DNA of 64,000 bases from a bacterium (GTDB taxonomy: Bacteria; Patescibacteriota; Saccharimonadia; Saccharimonadales; UBA4665), in assembly GCA_021848145.1 (NCBI GenBank), contig JAJZMX010000004.1, forward strand, positions 124,001 to 188,000, given 5' to 3'. The position numbers and the translations under genes are program-made. The notes under the pieces were generated by a model, which saw only the letters and a list, made by a program, of their open reading frames with translations, did no database searches and had not been told where the DNA came from. Below, one piece after another: positions 1 to 9,401 of the stretch (positions are counted from its first letter, which is position 1; every line of letters starts with the position of its first letter).

Positions 1-111
1 AATTTCAAACCAGGGTACCAGTGTTAAATGCAGCGGCCAGACAGAAAATTTTTCCTGTCTTTTTACCCTGTCAAGGATTAGGCAGGTCAGTAATATCATA
101 AGATAAACTAT

Positions 112-318
112 CTAATTGGCTTTGTTGGGTATCGTGTCTTTTATATTTTCCGCTTTCTCCTTCGCCTTATCTATATGATCTTTAGTCTTGTTAATAATGT
201 CTTTTCTAGTTTTTCCTCCACTTTTTGGGGCTATTAATAGCCCTGTTACTACTCCTATAGCCGTTCCTGCTACTATCCCTGCTGCTACAGCTCCCTTATA
301 CTTCACGTCACTGGCCAT
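112..318 (-). CDS. YtxH-like small membrane protein
   Basis: ORF 68 aa; N-terminal Gly/Ala-rich TM segment 'GIVAGTAIGVVTGLLIAPKSGGKTRKDI' followed by Lys/Glu-rich helix, typical of the YtxH family. Confidence 0.75.
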   Translation of the reverse strand: MASDVKYKGAVAAGIVAGTAIGVVTGLLIAPKSGGKTRKDIINKTKDHIDKAKEKAENIKDTIPNKAN

Positions 319-410
319 ATAAATAACCCTCCTCGTTAAAAACAGTATTAAATTATGCTAATCAAAAATCTCTGGTAGCAGCAGTTAACATTATTACTTT
401 AGCTAGTTGC

Positions 411-788
411 TCAGCCAATATTCGTGATGACCAGTTTACATCTTTTCGGTCCGGCGAATTCGATTATGATAAGACGTTGCCAAGTTCCTAGAAGCATCTT
501 TCCTTCTTCAATTGGAACATTAAAACTTGGTCCTATCAGGGTATGCCACAAATGGTTCGAGAAATGATCTGGGTCGTGTGGGTGGTTCTAGCTTTTATTT
601 GGCGTCATTAACTCGATGGCATAAAGTAAACTCTTGTTACTTCCTGGATCAAGGTCGGTAGTAGCTAAGGCGGCTGTGGTATGTCTCAGAAATAAGTTGG
701 CCATACCATTGCCATTAAGTTTGCTATTTACTAAGTCAGTAATATCTATTACTTCTCTCTAGGTTTTACTGCTGATGTATATAACCAT
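411..788 (-). pseudogene. YjbQ/UPF0047 family protein interrupted by two in-frame TAG codons
   Basis: Manual translation of minus strand from ATG at 788: MVIYISSKT*REVIDITDLVNSKLNGNGMANLFLRHTTAALATTDLDPGSNKSLLYAIELMTPNKS*NHPHDPDHFSNHLWHTLIGPSFNVPIEEGKMLLGTWQRLIIIEFAGPKRCKLVITNIG*; matches YjbQ motifs (HTTA, GPS, GTWQ, EF.GP). Confidence 0.75.
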
Positions 789-900
789 GTTTAACATATT
801 CTATTTTTTAGTCATTAGATAAAGTAAATTTTCTTATAGTACCCTATTGGCAAACCGCAATATTATTGTCAGCACTTATTTGAGCACTAAGGGGGAGAGT

Positions 901-1263
901 ATGGGTTATATTGAACTAATAAAAAAAGTACAAGTTTACTCCGGATTCTCGGATCTTGAAAGTAAGGATGCCCTAGATTGCTTAGTTGAGACTTTAGCCG
1001 TTAGATTGGATGACAACGGCCGTAAAAGCTTTGCAACTCATCTTCCTCAAGAACTACAGGATATGGCATTAGCAGTTTACCCTTGCTATGAGAATGCAAA
1101 TGTAGATATTTTGTCTCAATTTATGCAACTCCAAAATGTAAACTCAGAAAGGGCTAAGAGGCAAATTCTTTCTGCCTGGCAGGCTTTGAAAGATACTGTA
1201 TCTAGATCTGAAATTGACCATTTGCGAAGTGAACTGCCAAAGCTAAATAGCTTGCTGCGCTGA
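901..1263 (+). CDS. DUF2267-like protein
   Basis: ORF; start at M901 preceded by GGGGGAG SD; 'MGYIELIKKVQVYSGFSDLESKDALDCLVETLAVRLDDNGRKSFATHLPQELQDM' resembles DUF2267. Confidence 0.65.
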   Translation: MGYIELIKKVQVYSGFSDLESKDALDCLVETLAVRLDDNGRKSFATHLPQELQDMALAVYPCYENANVDILSQFMQLQNVNSERAKRQILSAWQALKDTVSRSEIDHLRSELPKLNSLLR

Positions 1264-2958
1264 AGCTTCTTCTTTATGAACGTACTTTCCTCCTCTGAGC
1301 CAAGATGCGTAAGCTGCTACTAGACATGCAACAATTGCAAAGGACAACACTACAATTAGTCCATGCTTAAAAGGCGAACCTATTAATTTTGGGAAATATT
1401 CCTTAGATGTTAGCTTAACTGCTGCACTTGGTTTGAGCGAATTCAGTACCCCAGGTCCAAGAAGAGTCTTGAGTGGGTTGTAGCCCAAGAAGGCGGCAAA
1501 CAAGTAACTAATTGCCGGTAAGTGTGATAAATGGGCTGCTAGATGGGCAGGCACGCCATTCGTTGTTAAACCACTATATATACTACCTGGAACACTCGCA
1601 GTTAAGCCTACGATCATCAGTGAGAAAAAAATACCTATAGATAAAGGCATACCAACGTTCATGAATGTAGCTCGCATTCCCGAAGCAACACCCCTGGAAT
1701 CAGCAGGAACCGAGTTCATAATCCCGGCTGTGTTTGGCGACGAGAACATGCCAAAGGCCAGACCATTAAGTAATAGTACTAATGCAAATAAATAGTACGG
1801 GAAATTCACAGGCAATAGCATCATCAAAGCAAAGCTACCGGCAGCCACCACCATGCCACCTGTAGCAAAGGGTCTCGCACCGTATTTATCTGATAAGAAT
1901 CCAGATAATGGTCCTGCAATAAGGAAGCCGATGGTAGTTGGCAGCATATATATACCAGCCCAAAGTGGTGTTTGTGTAAAAGCGTAACCGTGTAGTGGTA
2001 GCCAGATTCCTTGTAGCCACATTATGAGCATGAATTGCAGTCCTCCCCTGCCCATAGCCGCAAGTAACCCAGCTATATTTCCAGCCGTAAAAGCACGTAT
2101 CTTAAATAGGGCGAGGTTAAACATCGGCTGTTTTACTTTGCGCTCAATCAGAGCAAAGACTATTAGTACAGCAATGCCGGCAGCCATTAGTGTTATTACC
2201 ATTGGGTTCCCCCATCCCATTGACGATCTACCATAAGGCTTAATACCATAGGTAATCCCAATCAAGAGCATGGCTAGGCCAGCAGCGAAAGTAATGTTAC
2301 CGATCCAGTCGATCTTTGCCTTATGGAAAACATCAATTTCCTTTAATGCTAGGTAAGACCAAACGATACCAACAATTCCGATCGGTACATTAAACAGGAA
2401 AACGTAACGCCACGAGAATTGGGATAAGAATCCACCAACCAATATTCCTATAAACGATCCGGCAAGTGCTGCTATTTGGTTAATGCCAAGAGCCATGCCA
2501 CGTTGGTTTTCGGGAAAGGCGTCGGTTAATATTGCAGCGGAGTTTGCCATTAGGAGTGCGCCACCTACCGCTTGTACCATTCGAAATATGATTAATTCTA
2601 ATGCCCCAAGGGATCCATGGCTCCAAGTAAATCCAGCTAGTAGAGCACCGACTGAAAATATTACAAAACCAATGTTATACATTTTTACCCTTCCATACAT
2701 GTCTCCTAGTCTGCCTAGAGAGACTACCAATATGGCAGTAACCAGCATGTAACCTAATAGTATCCAGAGTAAGTAAGAGAAGCTCGATGGACTTAATGGA
2801 TTAATCTTTATACCACGGAAGATAACTGGTAGGGCTATAATAAGACTTGTTGCATTAAGGGATGCCATTAATATGCCCAATGTGGTGTTAGATAAAGCTA
2901 TCCACTTGTAGTGGGGACTTGTATGGTCGGCGTGTTGGAGGATTTTGCTAAAAAACAT
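1243..2958 (-). CDS. MFS transporter, DHA2-type
   Basis: 571 aa, multi-TM; 'RLGDMYGRVKMYNIGF' and 'SRGVASGMRATFMNVGMPLSIGIF' motifs. Confidence 0.85.
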   Translation of the reverse strand: MFFSKILQHADHTSPHYKWIALSNTTLGILMASLNATSLIIALPVIFRGIKINPLSPSSFSYLLWILLGYMLVTAILVVSLGRLGDMYGRVKMYNIGFVIFSVGALLAGFTWSHGSLGALELIIFRMVQAVGGALLMANSAAILTDAFPENQRGMALGINQIAALAGSFIGILVGGFLSQFSWRYVFLFNVPIGIVGIVWSYLALKEIDVFHKAKIDWIGNITFAAGLAMLLIGITYGIKPYGRSSMGWGNPMVITLMAAGIAVLIVFALIERKVKQPMFNLALFKIRAFTAGNIAGLLAAMGRGGLQFMLIMWLQGIWLPLHGYAFTQTPLWAGIYMLPTTIGFLIAGPLSGFLSDKYGARPFATGGMVVAAGSFALMMLLPVNFPYYLFALVLLLNGLAFGMFSSPNTAGIMNSVPADSRGVASGMRATFMNVGMPLSIGIFFSLMIVGLTASVPGSIYSGLTTNGVPAHLAAHLSHLPAISYLFAAFLGYNPLKTLLGPGVLNSLKPSAAVKLTSKEYFPKLIGSPFKHGLIVVLSFAIVACLVAAYASWLRGGKYVHKEEASAQQAI

Positions 2959-3062
2959 AATAATAGATAGTTGGCGTTTTAGCTTTATATATTTTTGCTC
3001 TAATAACTTAAGAACTATTATATGAAATTTTTAGCTTCAGTGGAAGTATTTGCTTATGAGAT

Positions 3063-3302
3063 TTAAGGTATAGTTATACTTTTTGTTGCTTTAAGTTGGG
3101 TATCGATGTTTTGAAGATTGGTGTTAATTTTTTCGACCTGTGAGTTAAAGTTGTTCACTTTGTTTGTAACATTGTTTGCCTCAGACTTGACCTTAATCCC
3201 AGCATAGATTAAGGATCCTAATATGCCAGCTAGCAGTAGTACTCCAATAGTTAGTATTACTGCCATGTATATAGCTAGACCCTTACCTTTAGTTTCACTC
3301 AT
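3063..3302 (-). CDS. small single-TM hypothetical protein with coiled-coil tail
   Basis: ORF 79 aa; TM segment then NKVNNFNSQVEKINTNLQNIDTQL. Confidence 0.5.
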   Translation of the reverse strand: MSETKGKGLAIYMAVILTIGVLLLAGILGSLIYAGIKVKSEANNVTNKVNNFNSQVEKINTNLQNIDTQLKATKSITIP

Positions 3303-3307
3303 ACGTT

Positions 3308-3778
3308 TTATTTTACGCTAATTAAATGTTCGACAAGACTTTCTGCTGCTTTATATATAATTGGCCTTTTTTCTTTTTCTTTTCTAATCGACTTATGTAG
3401 TTTATGCATAACTTCCGGTTGTTCCAATTCTTTTAACAGTTTTTGGAACTGGTTATCTAATTCCTCTAGCTCGTCATCTGTCATCTCTTCTAGTCCGACA
3501 AACGAATCACGGGCTTTCTGGTCAGCGGTTATAAGTTCGTTTAATTTTAGCTGGATTGCTTTACTGTCACGGTTTTGGGAGTATTGTAGGGAGAAAACGG
3601 TTAAGAAAATGATTACATCTGTTACTGTTGAAATAAATATTAACCAGGTGTTGGAAAAGTGGAAATAGGGACCGCTGACAAGCCACAACAGAATGCTAAT
3701 AATTGCTAGAGCGAAGGCTATGGGTGACCCAGTAATATGTGAAACCTTTTGGGATATCCTCTTGAAATGCTTATTCAT
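3308..3778 (-). CDS. low-affinity iron permease-like family protein
   Basis: ORF 156 aa; two TMs and 'SNTWLIFISTVTDVIIFLTVFSLQYSQNRDSKAIQLKLNELI' typical of the family. Confidence 0.8.
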   Translation of the reverse strand: MNKHFKRISQKVSHITGSPIAFALAIISILLWLVSGPYFHFSNTWLIFISTVTDVIIFLTVFSLQYSQNRDSKAIQLKLNELITADQKARDSFVGLEEMTDDELEELDNQFQKLLKELEQPEVMHKLHKSIRKEKEKRPIIYKAAESLVEHLISVK

Positions 3779-3837
3779 ATCGTTTTGTTTTTTGATAACT
3801 CAGCTTATTATAGCGACTTAGGGTTATAATTTAAATC

Positions 3838-4296
3838 ATGAAAAAAGCACCAGATTTTAGGTTACAGGATCAAAATGGAAATTGGCATACTTTAGATGAC
3901 TATCGAGGCAGGTGGCTAGTTCTCTACTTCTATCCAAGGGACGATACGCCTGGCTGCACTAAAGAAGCTTGTTCGTTTAGGGATGAACGTGAGGACATAG
4001 AAGCTTTAGGAAATGTTGATGTTGTAGGAGTCAGCAAGGATTCAGTCTCCTCTCATAAGAAATTTAGCGATAAATATCACCTTAACTTTACCCTATTGTC
4101 TGATCCGGAACATGAAACTATTGCTGCTTATAATTCATGGAAAAAGAGACAGTTTATGGGCAGGGAGTTTTTAGGCACAGAGCGTAATTCGTTCATTATT
4201 TCTCCCGACGGCAATATTGCTAAGGAGTATAGGGGCGTTAACCCCAAAGAACATTCTGCTGAAATTATCCGAGACCTTAAAGATTTAAAAGATTAG
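3838..4296 (+). CDS. bcp: peroxiredoxin, Bcp/PrxQ type
   Basis: 'YFYPRDDTPGCTKEACSFRDE' peroxidatic Cys motif. Confidence 0.95.
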   Translation: MKKAPDFRLQDQNGNWHTLDDYRGRWLVLYFYPRDDTPGCTKEACSFRDEREDIEALGNVDVVGVSKDSVSSHKKFSDKYHLNFTLLSDPEHETIAAYNSWKKRQFMGREFLGTERNSFIISPDGNIAKEYRGVNPKEHSAEIIRDLKDLKD

Positions 4297-4506
4297 CTTT
4301 TTGAATTTTCTACTTAGTGCTTTTCGGTCTTTCTTTAGAACTTTTGTTTGCTTACGACTTCCCTAGATGGGTCTCGCTTGTTAGTCATTATTGTCACTTT
4401 CAGATATTTTGCTCAAATTCTGCATCTGTTGCATGGTGACTTTTTCGGCTCATACTATTTTTCCAATAACTAAATTATCTGTAGATTTAGTCACTTTTAT
4501 TTAGAT

Positions 4507-5103
4507 TCAGAGATGCTTGCCATAGTAATACCAGAAATGGTGAAGTATGAATGCTATGGCTAAGATAAACCATAGTACTAATATGTCCAAGTGGTGTTTT
4601 CTGATCCATTTGTAGGCAGGGCTATCCTTAGTTTTACCGAAATGTCCATTGTCGATATTGAACAGTGTTGTGTACCAGAAAAGAGTCGTAGTGGCTACAT
4701 CTACAGACAGACAGAAAGGACATAATGCGTGGATTTGGTACATGCTTTTAATGAGCAAGTAATAGGCGCCAGTGATACCAAGGGTCATAAATGCTTGCAT
4801 AGTCAGCCAGTACCATTTATGGAACTTAGCTTTTGCAATAACACCTGCTCCAGATGCAATAAGTGCCCCAAAAGCAGCTACACCGTAAAACGGGTAAGGT
4901 AGCCCAAATATACTGTCGCCTTTGAAGGTTATGACGTCGCCGCAACTTACAACAGGATTTAGGTTACATGATGGAACGTAGTGCGGGTTTTGAGCAATAG
5001 ATAACGTATCATGAGCCAATATCAATGACGCTAACAGCCCTATTATGCCTCCAGCTATTAGTAACCAAGGAAATACATTCTCTAAGTTTAGTTTTGCCTT
5101 CAC
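4507..5103 (-). CDS. vitamin K epoxide reductase (VKOR)-like protein
   Basis: 'CNLNPVVSCGDVI' and 'HALCPFCLSVDV' CxxC motif, 4-5 TMs. Confidence 0.88.
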   Translation of the reverse strand: MKAKLNLENVFPWLLIAGGIIGLLASLILAHDTLSIAQNPHYVPSCNLNPVVSCGDVITFKGDSIFGLPYPFYGVAAFGALIASGAGVIAKAKFHKWYWLTMQAFMTLGITGAYYLLIKSMYQIHALCPFCLSVDVATTTLFWYTTLFNIDNGHFGKTKDSPAYKWIRKHHLDILVLWFILAIAFILHHFWYYYGKHL

Positions 5104-5166
5104 TTCAAGTAGATTATAACCTTTAAACAGCCCTAGACCTACACTGTTATAATTTACTTAAGCGTA

Positions 5167-6222
5167 ATGAGAAAAATAAACAATAGGACTATTCAAATTG
5201 CACTTGGAATTTTTTGGCTGCTTGATGGGTTTTTGCAGCTGCAACCTAAGATGTTTACCTCTGCATTTGCAACACGGGTTGTATCTCCTGCAGCTCAAGG
5301 GCAACCCGGATTTGTAGCCGGTTTGATGCATTTTGGAGTAACCTTGTTTTTAACTCATCCGGCAGTTTTTAATGCTTTGTTTGCCCTAACGCAGTTATCA
5401 ATTGGCGCATTAATACTGTTTCCTAAAACCGTAAAGATCGGACTGTCATTATCTATTTTATGGGGCCTAGTTGTATGGGTATTTGGAGAAGGATTTGGCG
5501 GTATTTTCAGTGGCCAATTGTTGCTTATGGGCGCTCCAGGGGCGGCCTTAATTTATGTACTACTAGCTATGGCTGTTTACCCTAGGGTAAAGAAGCTGGA
5601 ACCCAAAATTGCACATTGGCTTGCTTTTGTATGGTTAGTATTGTGGGTTGGTGGAGGAATATTCCAACTTCTACCATTAAATAATTCTACCGGAATTATG
5701 GGTAGTATGGTCGCTGCCAATTCCAGCGGAGCACCCAGTTGGATTGCTACTGCGGATAATGCAATAGCCGATTTTGTCTCAGGCCTTGGAAATAATAATC
5801 ATAACACTGCTTCAAAACAGCCTGCAGTTGTTAGCGTGAGCATGGGTGGAATGGTTATGACAGGCTCGTTTACTAGCAAAGGTCCGTCCCGACCTGGCTT
5901 GGTCTTTATACTCGGGTTTGCTTTGTTGGAGATGGCAATTGGCATAGGTGTGTTGTTTAGGTATCGTAAAATAGCAATAGTTTTAGGCATATTATTGTCT
6001 TTGTGTTTTTGGTTCTTTGGACAAAGCTTCGGGGACATTTATAGCGGGGTTGGAACTGACTTAAATAGCGGGCCGCTATTAGTGATTATGGGCTTGGCTA
6101 TAATTTCCATAAATGATCTAGATATATATCTTTTTGGGATTGGGCATAAACTTAGCGACTGGATTCTTGGTAAACCAAATTTTCAGCGTGAGCTTGTGGT
6201 TAATCCTCATGTTAAAGATTAG
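5167..6222 (+). CDS. multi-TM membrane protein (DoxX-like)
   Basis: ORF 351 aa; internal duplication ('WLLDGFLQLQPKMF', 'VFGEGFGGIFSGQ' / 'FFGQSFGDIYSGVG'). Confidence 0.6.
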   Translation: MRKINNRTIQIALGIFWLLDGFLQLQPKMFTSAFATRVVSPAAQGQPGFVAGLMHFGVTLFLTHPAVFNALFALTQLSIGALILFPKTVKIGLSLSILWGLVVWVFGEGFGGIFSGQLLLMGAPGAALIYVLLAMAVYPRVKKLEPKIAHWLAFVWLVLWVGGGIFQLLPLNNSTGIMGSMVAANSSGAPSWIATADNAIADFVSGLGNNNHNTASKQPAVVSVSMGGMVMTGSFTSKGPSRPGLVFILGFALLEMAIGIGVLFRYRKIAIVLGILLSLCFWFFGQSFGDIYSGVGTDLNSGPLLVIMGLAIISINDLDIYLFGIGHKLSDWILGKPNFQRELVVNPHVKD

Positions 6223-6322
6223 TGGGGTAATTTTACGAATCGGGTTTTAGCCGCCTGCTACCTTATTTCGGGGTGCTAGTTTTTTAATATTTTTCTAGTT
6301 TTAAAAAGCAGTCTTGAAAATA

Positions 6323-7543
6323 TTATTCCCAACGAAATACCCTAAAAGCGATGGCATAGATTATTATTAGCCAGACACCCATTATTGCCAGTTGCGGTCC
6401 CAAATTTAAGATGCTTTTACCTTCAGTCAGAATCAATCTTGCGCCATCGATAACGGGCGTTAGTGGCATATATGTAGTTATTGATTGGAGCCACTGTGGC
6501 ATTAAGAACCTGGGGAAGAATACTCCTGTTAAAAACATCATGGGAAAGACAATAATATTGCCTAATGGTGCGACTTGACGTTCATTCTTGGCCCAGCCAC
6601 CGAGAGCCAATCCAATGCCAAGTATTAAGAAAATACCAAGAATCAAAAAGACTGCAAGCTCGGCTAAATTACCTACTATTTTCAGATGGAAAACTGTTAT
6701 TGCAATAATTAGCATTATTGTTAAAGACATTAATCCGGTCACAGCTTGGCCTAGCATGTTGGACATGAAGAACTGCCAAACTCTTAATGGCGTGGTGTGC
6801 AGTCTGCGTAGGATGCCCATTTTCTTGAGTTCAGGGAATACGTTCATTGGCCCGAATATGCCTGCTCCCAGGATGGCAAAACCAAGCATGCCTGTAAAGG
6901 TGTAGTCGAAAGAGTTGAGGCTATGGGTGTTTGATTGTTTTGAAACGACCTTAAGGGGCGTAGTATTAGCCTTAACAAAGCGGGCATTTATTGAAGAGAA
7001 CTGGGACTGCAAAACAGAAGATAATGCTTGCTCTGCTTGGCTATTATTGGCGGTATAGTGGATTATGGCCTGGCCAGTTGGTATTCCATCTTTTAGTTCA
7101 CCAAAGTTTGGCGGTAATTCAATAATAGAGTCAATCTGACCCCGGTCCATGCTTTGTTTGGCTTGTTGCATGGTGGTGATTGTCTTACTAATATTAAGCA
7201 CCTTGTCTTTTTGGGCGTTATTAGCGAAGTCTTTCGCAAATACCGTATGAGATTCATTAATTAAGGCTACCCTTAAAGATATCTGTCCGCTATGACTTAA
7301 ACTGCCGAAGACAAAGAGAAATATTAAGGGGAACAAAAACGTAAAGAATAAGGCTAGACGGTCCCTAAATAGCCGCTTAAGACTAACCACAAAGAATACC
7401 CATACTGTCGAAAGCTTAACTTGCCATGGTCTTAATTGTCTTTTTGGGCCTGTTGAAGGATGACTTTTGCTGTATTGCCTTAATAGGCGCAATCCGATAC
7501 GGACTAAAATTGCTATAACTACAACTATTAATAAGGTCTTCAC
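6323..7543 (-). CDS. ABC-2 type transporter permease
   Basis: ORF 406 aa; 'LGNIIVFPMMFLTGVFFP' ABC-2 motif; adjacent to ATPase. Confidence 0.9.
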   Translation of the reverse strand: MKTLLIVVVIAILVRIGLRLLRQYSKSHPSTGPKRQLRPWQVKLSTVWVFFVVSLKRLFRDRLALFFTFLFPLIFLFVFGSLSHSGQISLRVALINESHTVFAKDFANNAQKDKVLNISKTITTMQQAKQSMDRGQIDSIIELPPNFGELKDGIPTGQAIIHYTANNSQAEQALSSVLQSQFSSINARFVKANTTPLKVVSKQSNTHSLNSFDYTFTGMLGFAILGAGIFGPMNVFPELKKMGILRRLHTTPLRVWQFFMSNMLGQAVTGLMSLTIMLIIAITVFHLKIVGNLAELAVFLILGIFLILGIGLALGGWAKNERQVAPLGNIIVFPMMFLTGVFFPRFLMPQWLQSITTYMPLTPVIDGARLILTEGKSILNLGPQLAIMGVWLIIIYAIAFRVFRWE

Positions 7544-7547
7544 TTTT

Positions 7548-8312
7548 TTAGCTCTCCCTTGCCAATGCCTTGCCTGTTAGATCGATGTATACGTCTTCAA
7601 GATTGGCTTTTTCGATCTCTTGTTTTTTTGTGAATCCTCGCTTCAGTAGTGAGCTTATTAGTTGTTTGGGAGTGTCGAGTGCAATAATTTTACCACTGTC
7701 CATGATAGCAACCCGATCGCACAGCATTTGAGCTTCTTCCATGTAATGAGTGGTTAGAATAACACTTATTCCCCTAGCCTGTATTTCTTCGATTAGTTTC
7801 CATAGATTTCGTCTTGCCTGAGGGTCTAAACCTGTGGTTGGCTCATCTAGAAAGAAAACTTTAGGGTTATGTACAAGTGCTACTATTATGCTGAACCGTT
7901 GCTTTTGCCCTCCTGACAATTGCTCTATGTAAGAGTTTGCCTTATCTTTTAGGTTTACTTCCTCTAAAAATTTCATAGGGTCGACTCTCTCACCGTAAGC
8001 TGCTGCAAACATCTGGATCAGCTCATATAGTTTTGTTTTATCTTGAAAGCCAGGAGTTTGGGGCTGTACGCCAATCATGCCCCTGATTTTGTACGGGTTT
8101 GTGCTTACGTCTACTCCATCAATGGTTACGCTACCCCCGTCAATCGGTCTTAAGGTTTCAATCATTTCAAGAGTTGTCGTTTTACCGGCGCCATTAGGGC
8201 CTAATATGCCGAAGATCTCCCCCTTCTTTACTTCAAAGCTAATACCGTCGACAGCTTTATTGTCGCCGTAAGATTTGCTAAGATTCTTAACTCTAAGTAT
8301 GACTTCGGACAT
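7548..8312 (-). CDS. ABC transporter ATP-binding protein
   Basis: Walker A GPNGAGKTT, signature LSGGQKQR, Walker B VFFLDEPTTGLD. Confidence 0.95.
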   Translation of the reverse strand: MSEVILRVKNLSKSYGDNKAVDGISFEVKKGEIFGILGPNGAGKTTTLEMIETLRPIDGGSVTIDGVDVSTNPYKIRGMIGVQPQTPGFQDKTKLYELIQMFAAAYGERVDPMKFLEEVNLKDKANSYIEQLSGGQKQRFSIIVALVHNPKVFFLDEPTTGLDPQARRNLWKLIEEIQARGISVILTTHYMEEAQMLCDRVAIMDSGKIIALDTPKQLISSLLKRGFTKKQEIEKANLEDVYIDLTGKALARES

Positions 8313-8401
8313 AGGATTGAATTAATACTAACCGGTTAATTATAAACTGTAGGCTTCATAATATCATGCATAAATTAGGTTAAACCTGATAATAAAAATA
8401 T

Positions 8402-9310
8402 TTAGGCGTTTTTAGCCTTACTAAGTTCAAATCGCGTTTGTTTAATAAGTGTAGTTGCGCCGATTCCAATTACGCAAACTATAACTAGTACAAAGGCTAG
8501 GCCTAGGCTGCTTAAATTGTGGACGTGCAGTCCTGTGTTGATGCCCAGTTTGGTAGCCTTAGGAAAGATCTCGGCAAAAACTCCAGCAATAACAAAAGCT
8601 ATACCTCCCCACGTTAATGTATTAGCTGCGGTTTTCAGGGCTATACGGCGTATGGCTTTTTGTGACAATCCCCTACGTGAGGCGATTAAACCAAATGTAG
8701 CACCCGCGATCGCTTGCATTACCATGGTGCCTATACCGAAAAGTGCTCCCGGGACCCAACCCCATACAACAGAATGGGTAGCTGGAGCTAAAACCGTATA
8801 AATGATTAGCGCGAATGCACCAAATCCCCAACCGGCAACAAATCCATGTACTGCAGGCATCCATGGGCGTGGGTCATTAAGCCATGTTTCATTGCCTGAT
8901 TTGGACTTATCATCAACGTGGTGAGCTTTAAGAAATGGTAAGTCAAAATGAAAGATCGTCTTACGTCTTACGATCACCAGTCCTGCCGCCGCCATCAATA
9001 GCCCAACTACTATGTATACAACATTATTTAAGGCTCCAAACGTATAGAGCCTGGATAGGCCCAAGTAAGCCAGCTCACTTGCGATCATGCGTTGCAAAGT
9101 AAATGCAAGAGAAAATATAATACCGGATTTAAGCCCCCGCCTGGTTGAGTAACTGCCGATTGCATAGCTGAATGTTATTGGCCAAGTGTGTTCATCTGGC
9201 GTTATGCCGTGAATCATTCCAAGTAGAAGAGCTGTCAATATAATAGTCACCCATCCACCAATGTGGCTAGGGTCCCAGAGGTTAATAATAGCCAAATGCC
9301 AAAAATTCAT
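8402..9310 (-). CDS. multi-TM protein, NicO/metal-transport-like
   Basis: ORF 302 aa; 'LLLGMIHGITPDEHTWPITFSYAIG' resembles HxxxxDxxH motif of NicO-type transporters. Confidence 0.5.
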   Translation of the reverse strand: MNFWHLAIINLWDPSHIGGWVTIILTALLLGMIHGITPDEHTWPITFSYAIGSYSTRRGLKSGIIFSLAFTLQRMIASELAYLGLSRLYTFGALNNVVYIVVGLLMAAAGLVIVRRKTIFHFDLPFLKAHHVDDKSKSGNETWLNDPRPWMPAVHGFVAGWGFGAFALIIYTVLAPATHSVVWGWVPGALFGIGTMVMQAIAGATFGLIASRRGLSQKAIRRIALKTAANTLTWGGIAFVIAGVFAEIFPKATKLGINTGLHVHNLSSLGLAFVLVIVCVIGIGATTLIKQTRFELSKAKNA

Positions 9311-9401
9311 ATCCTATATATTTAATAGAAGAAGCGTAAAAACGCAATTTTGTTGCAATAAGGTAACTTTTTGCGATAAGCTTTAGATTCAAATATTGTA
9401 T

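Noticed and set aside
411-788. Genome-wide amber (TAG) recoding
   Set aside because: Many confident genes here terminate at TAG (for example bcp at 4296 and the VbhA-like ORF at 53414).
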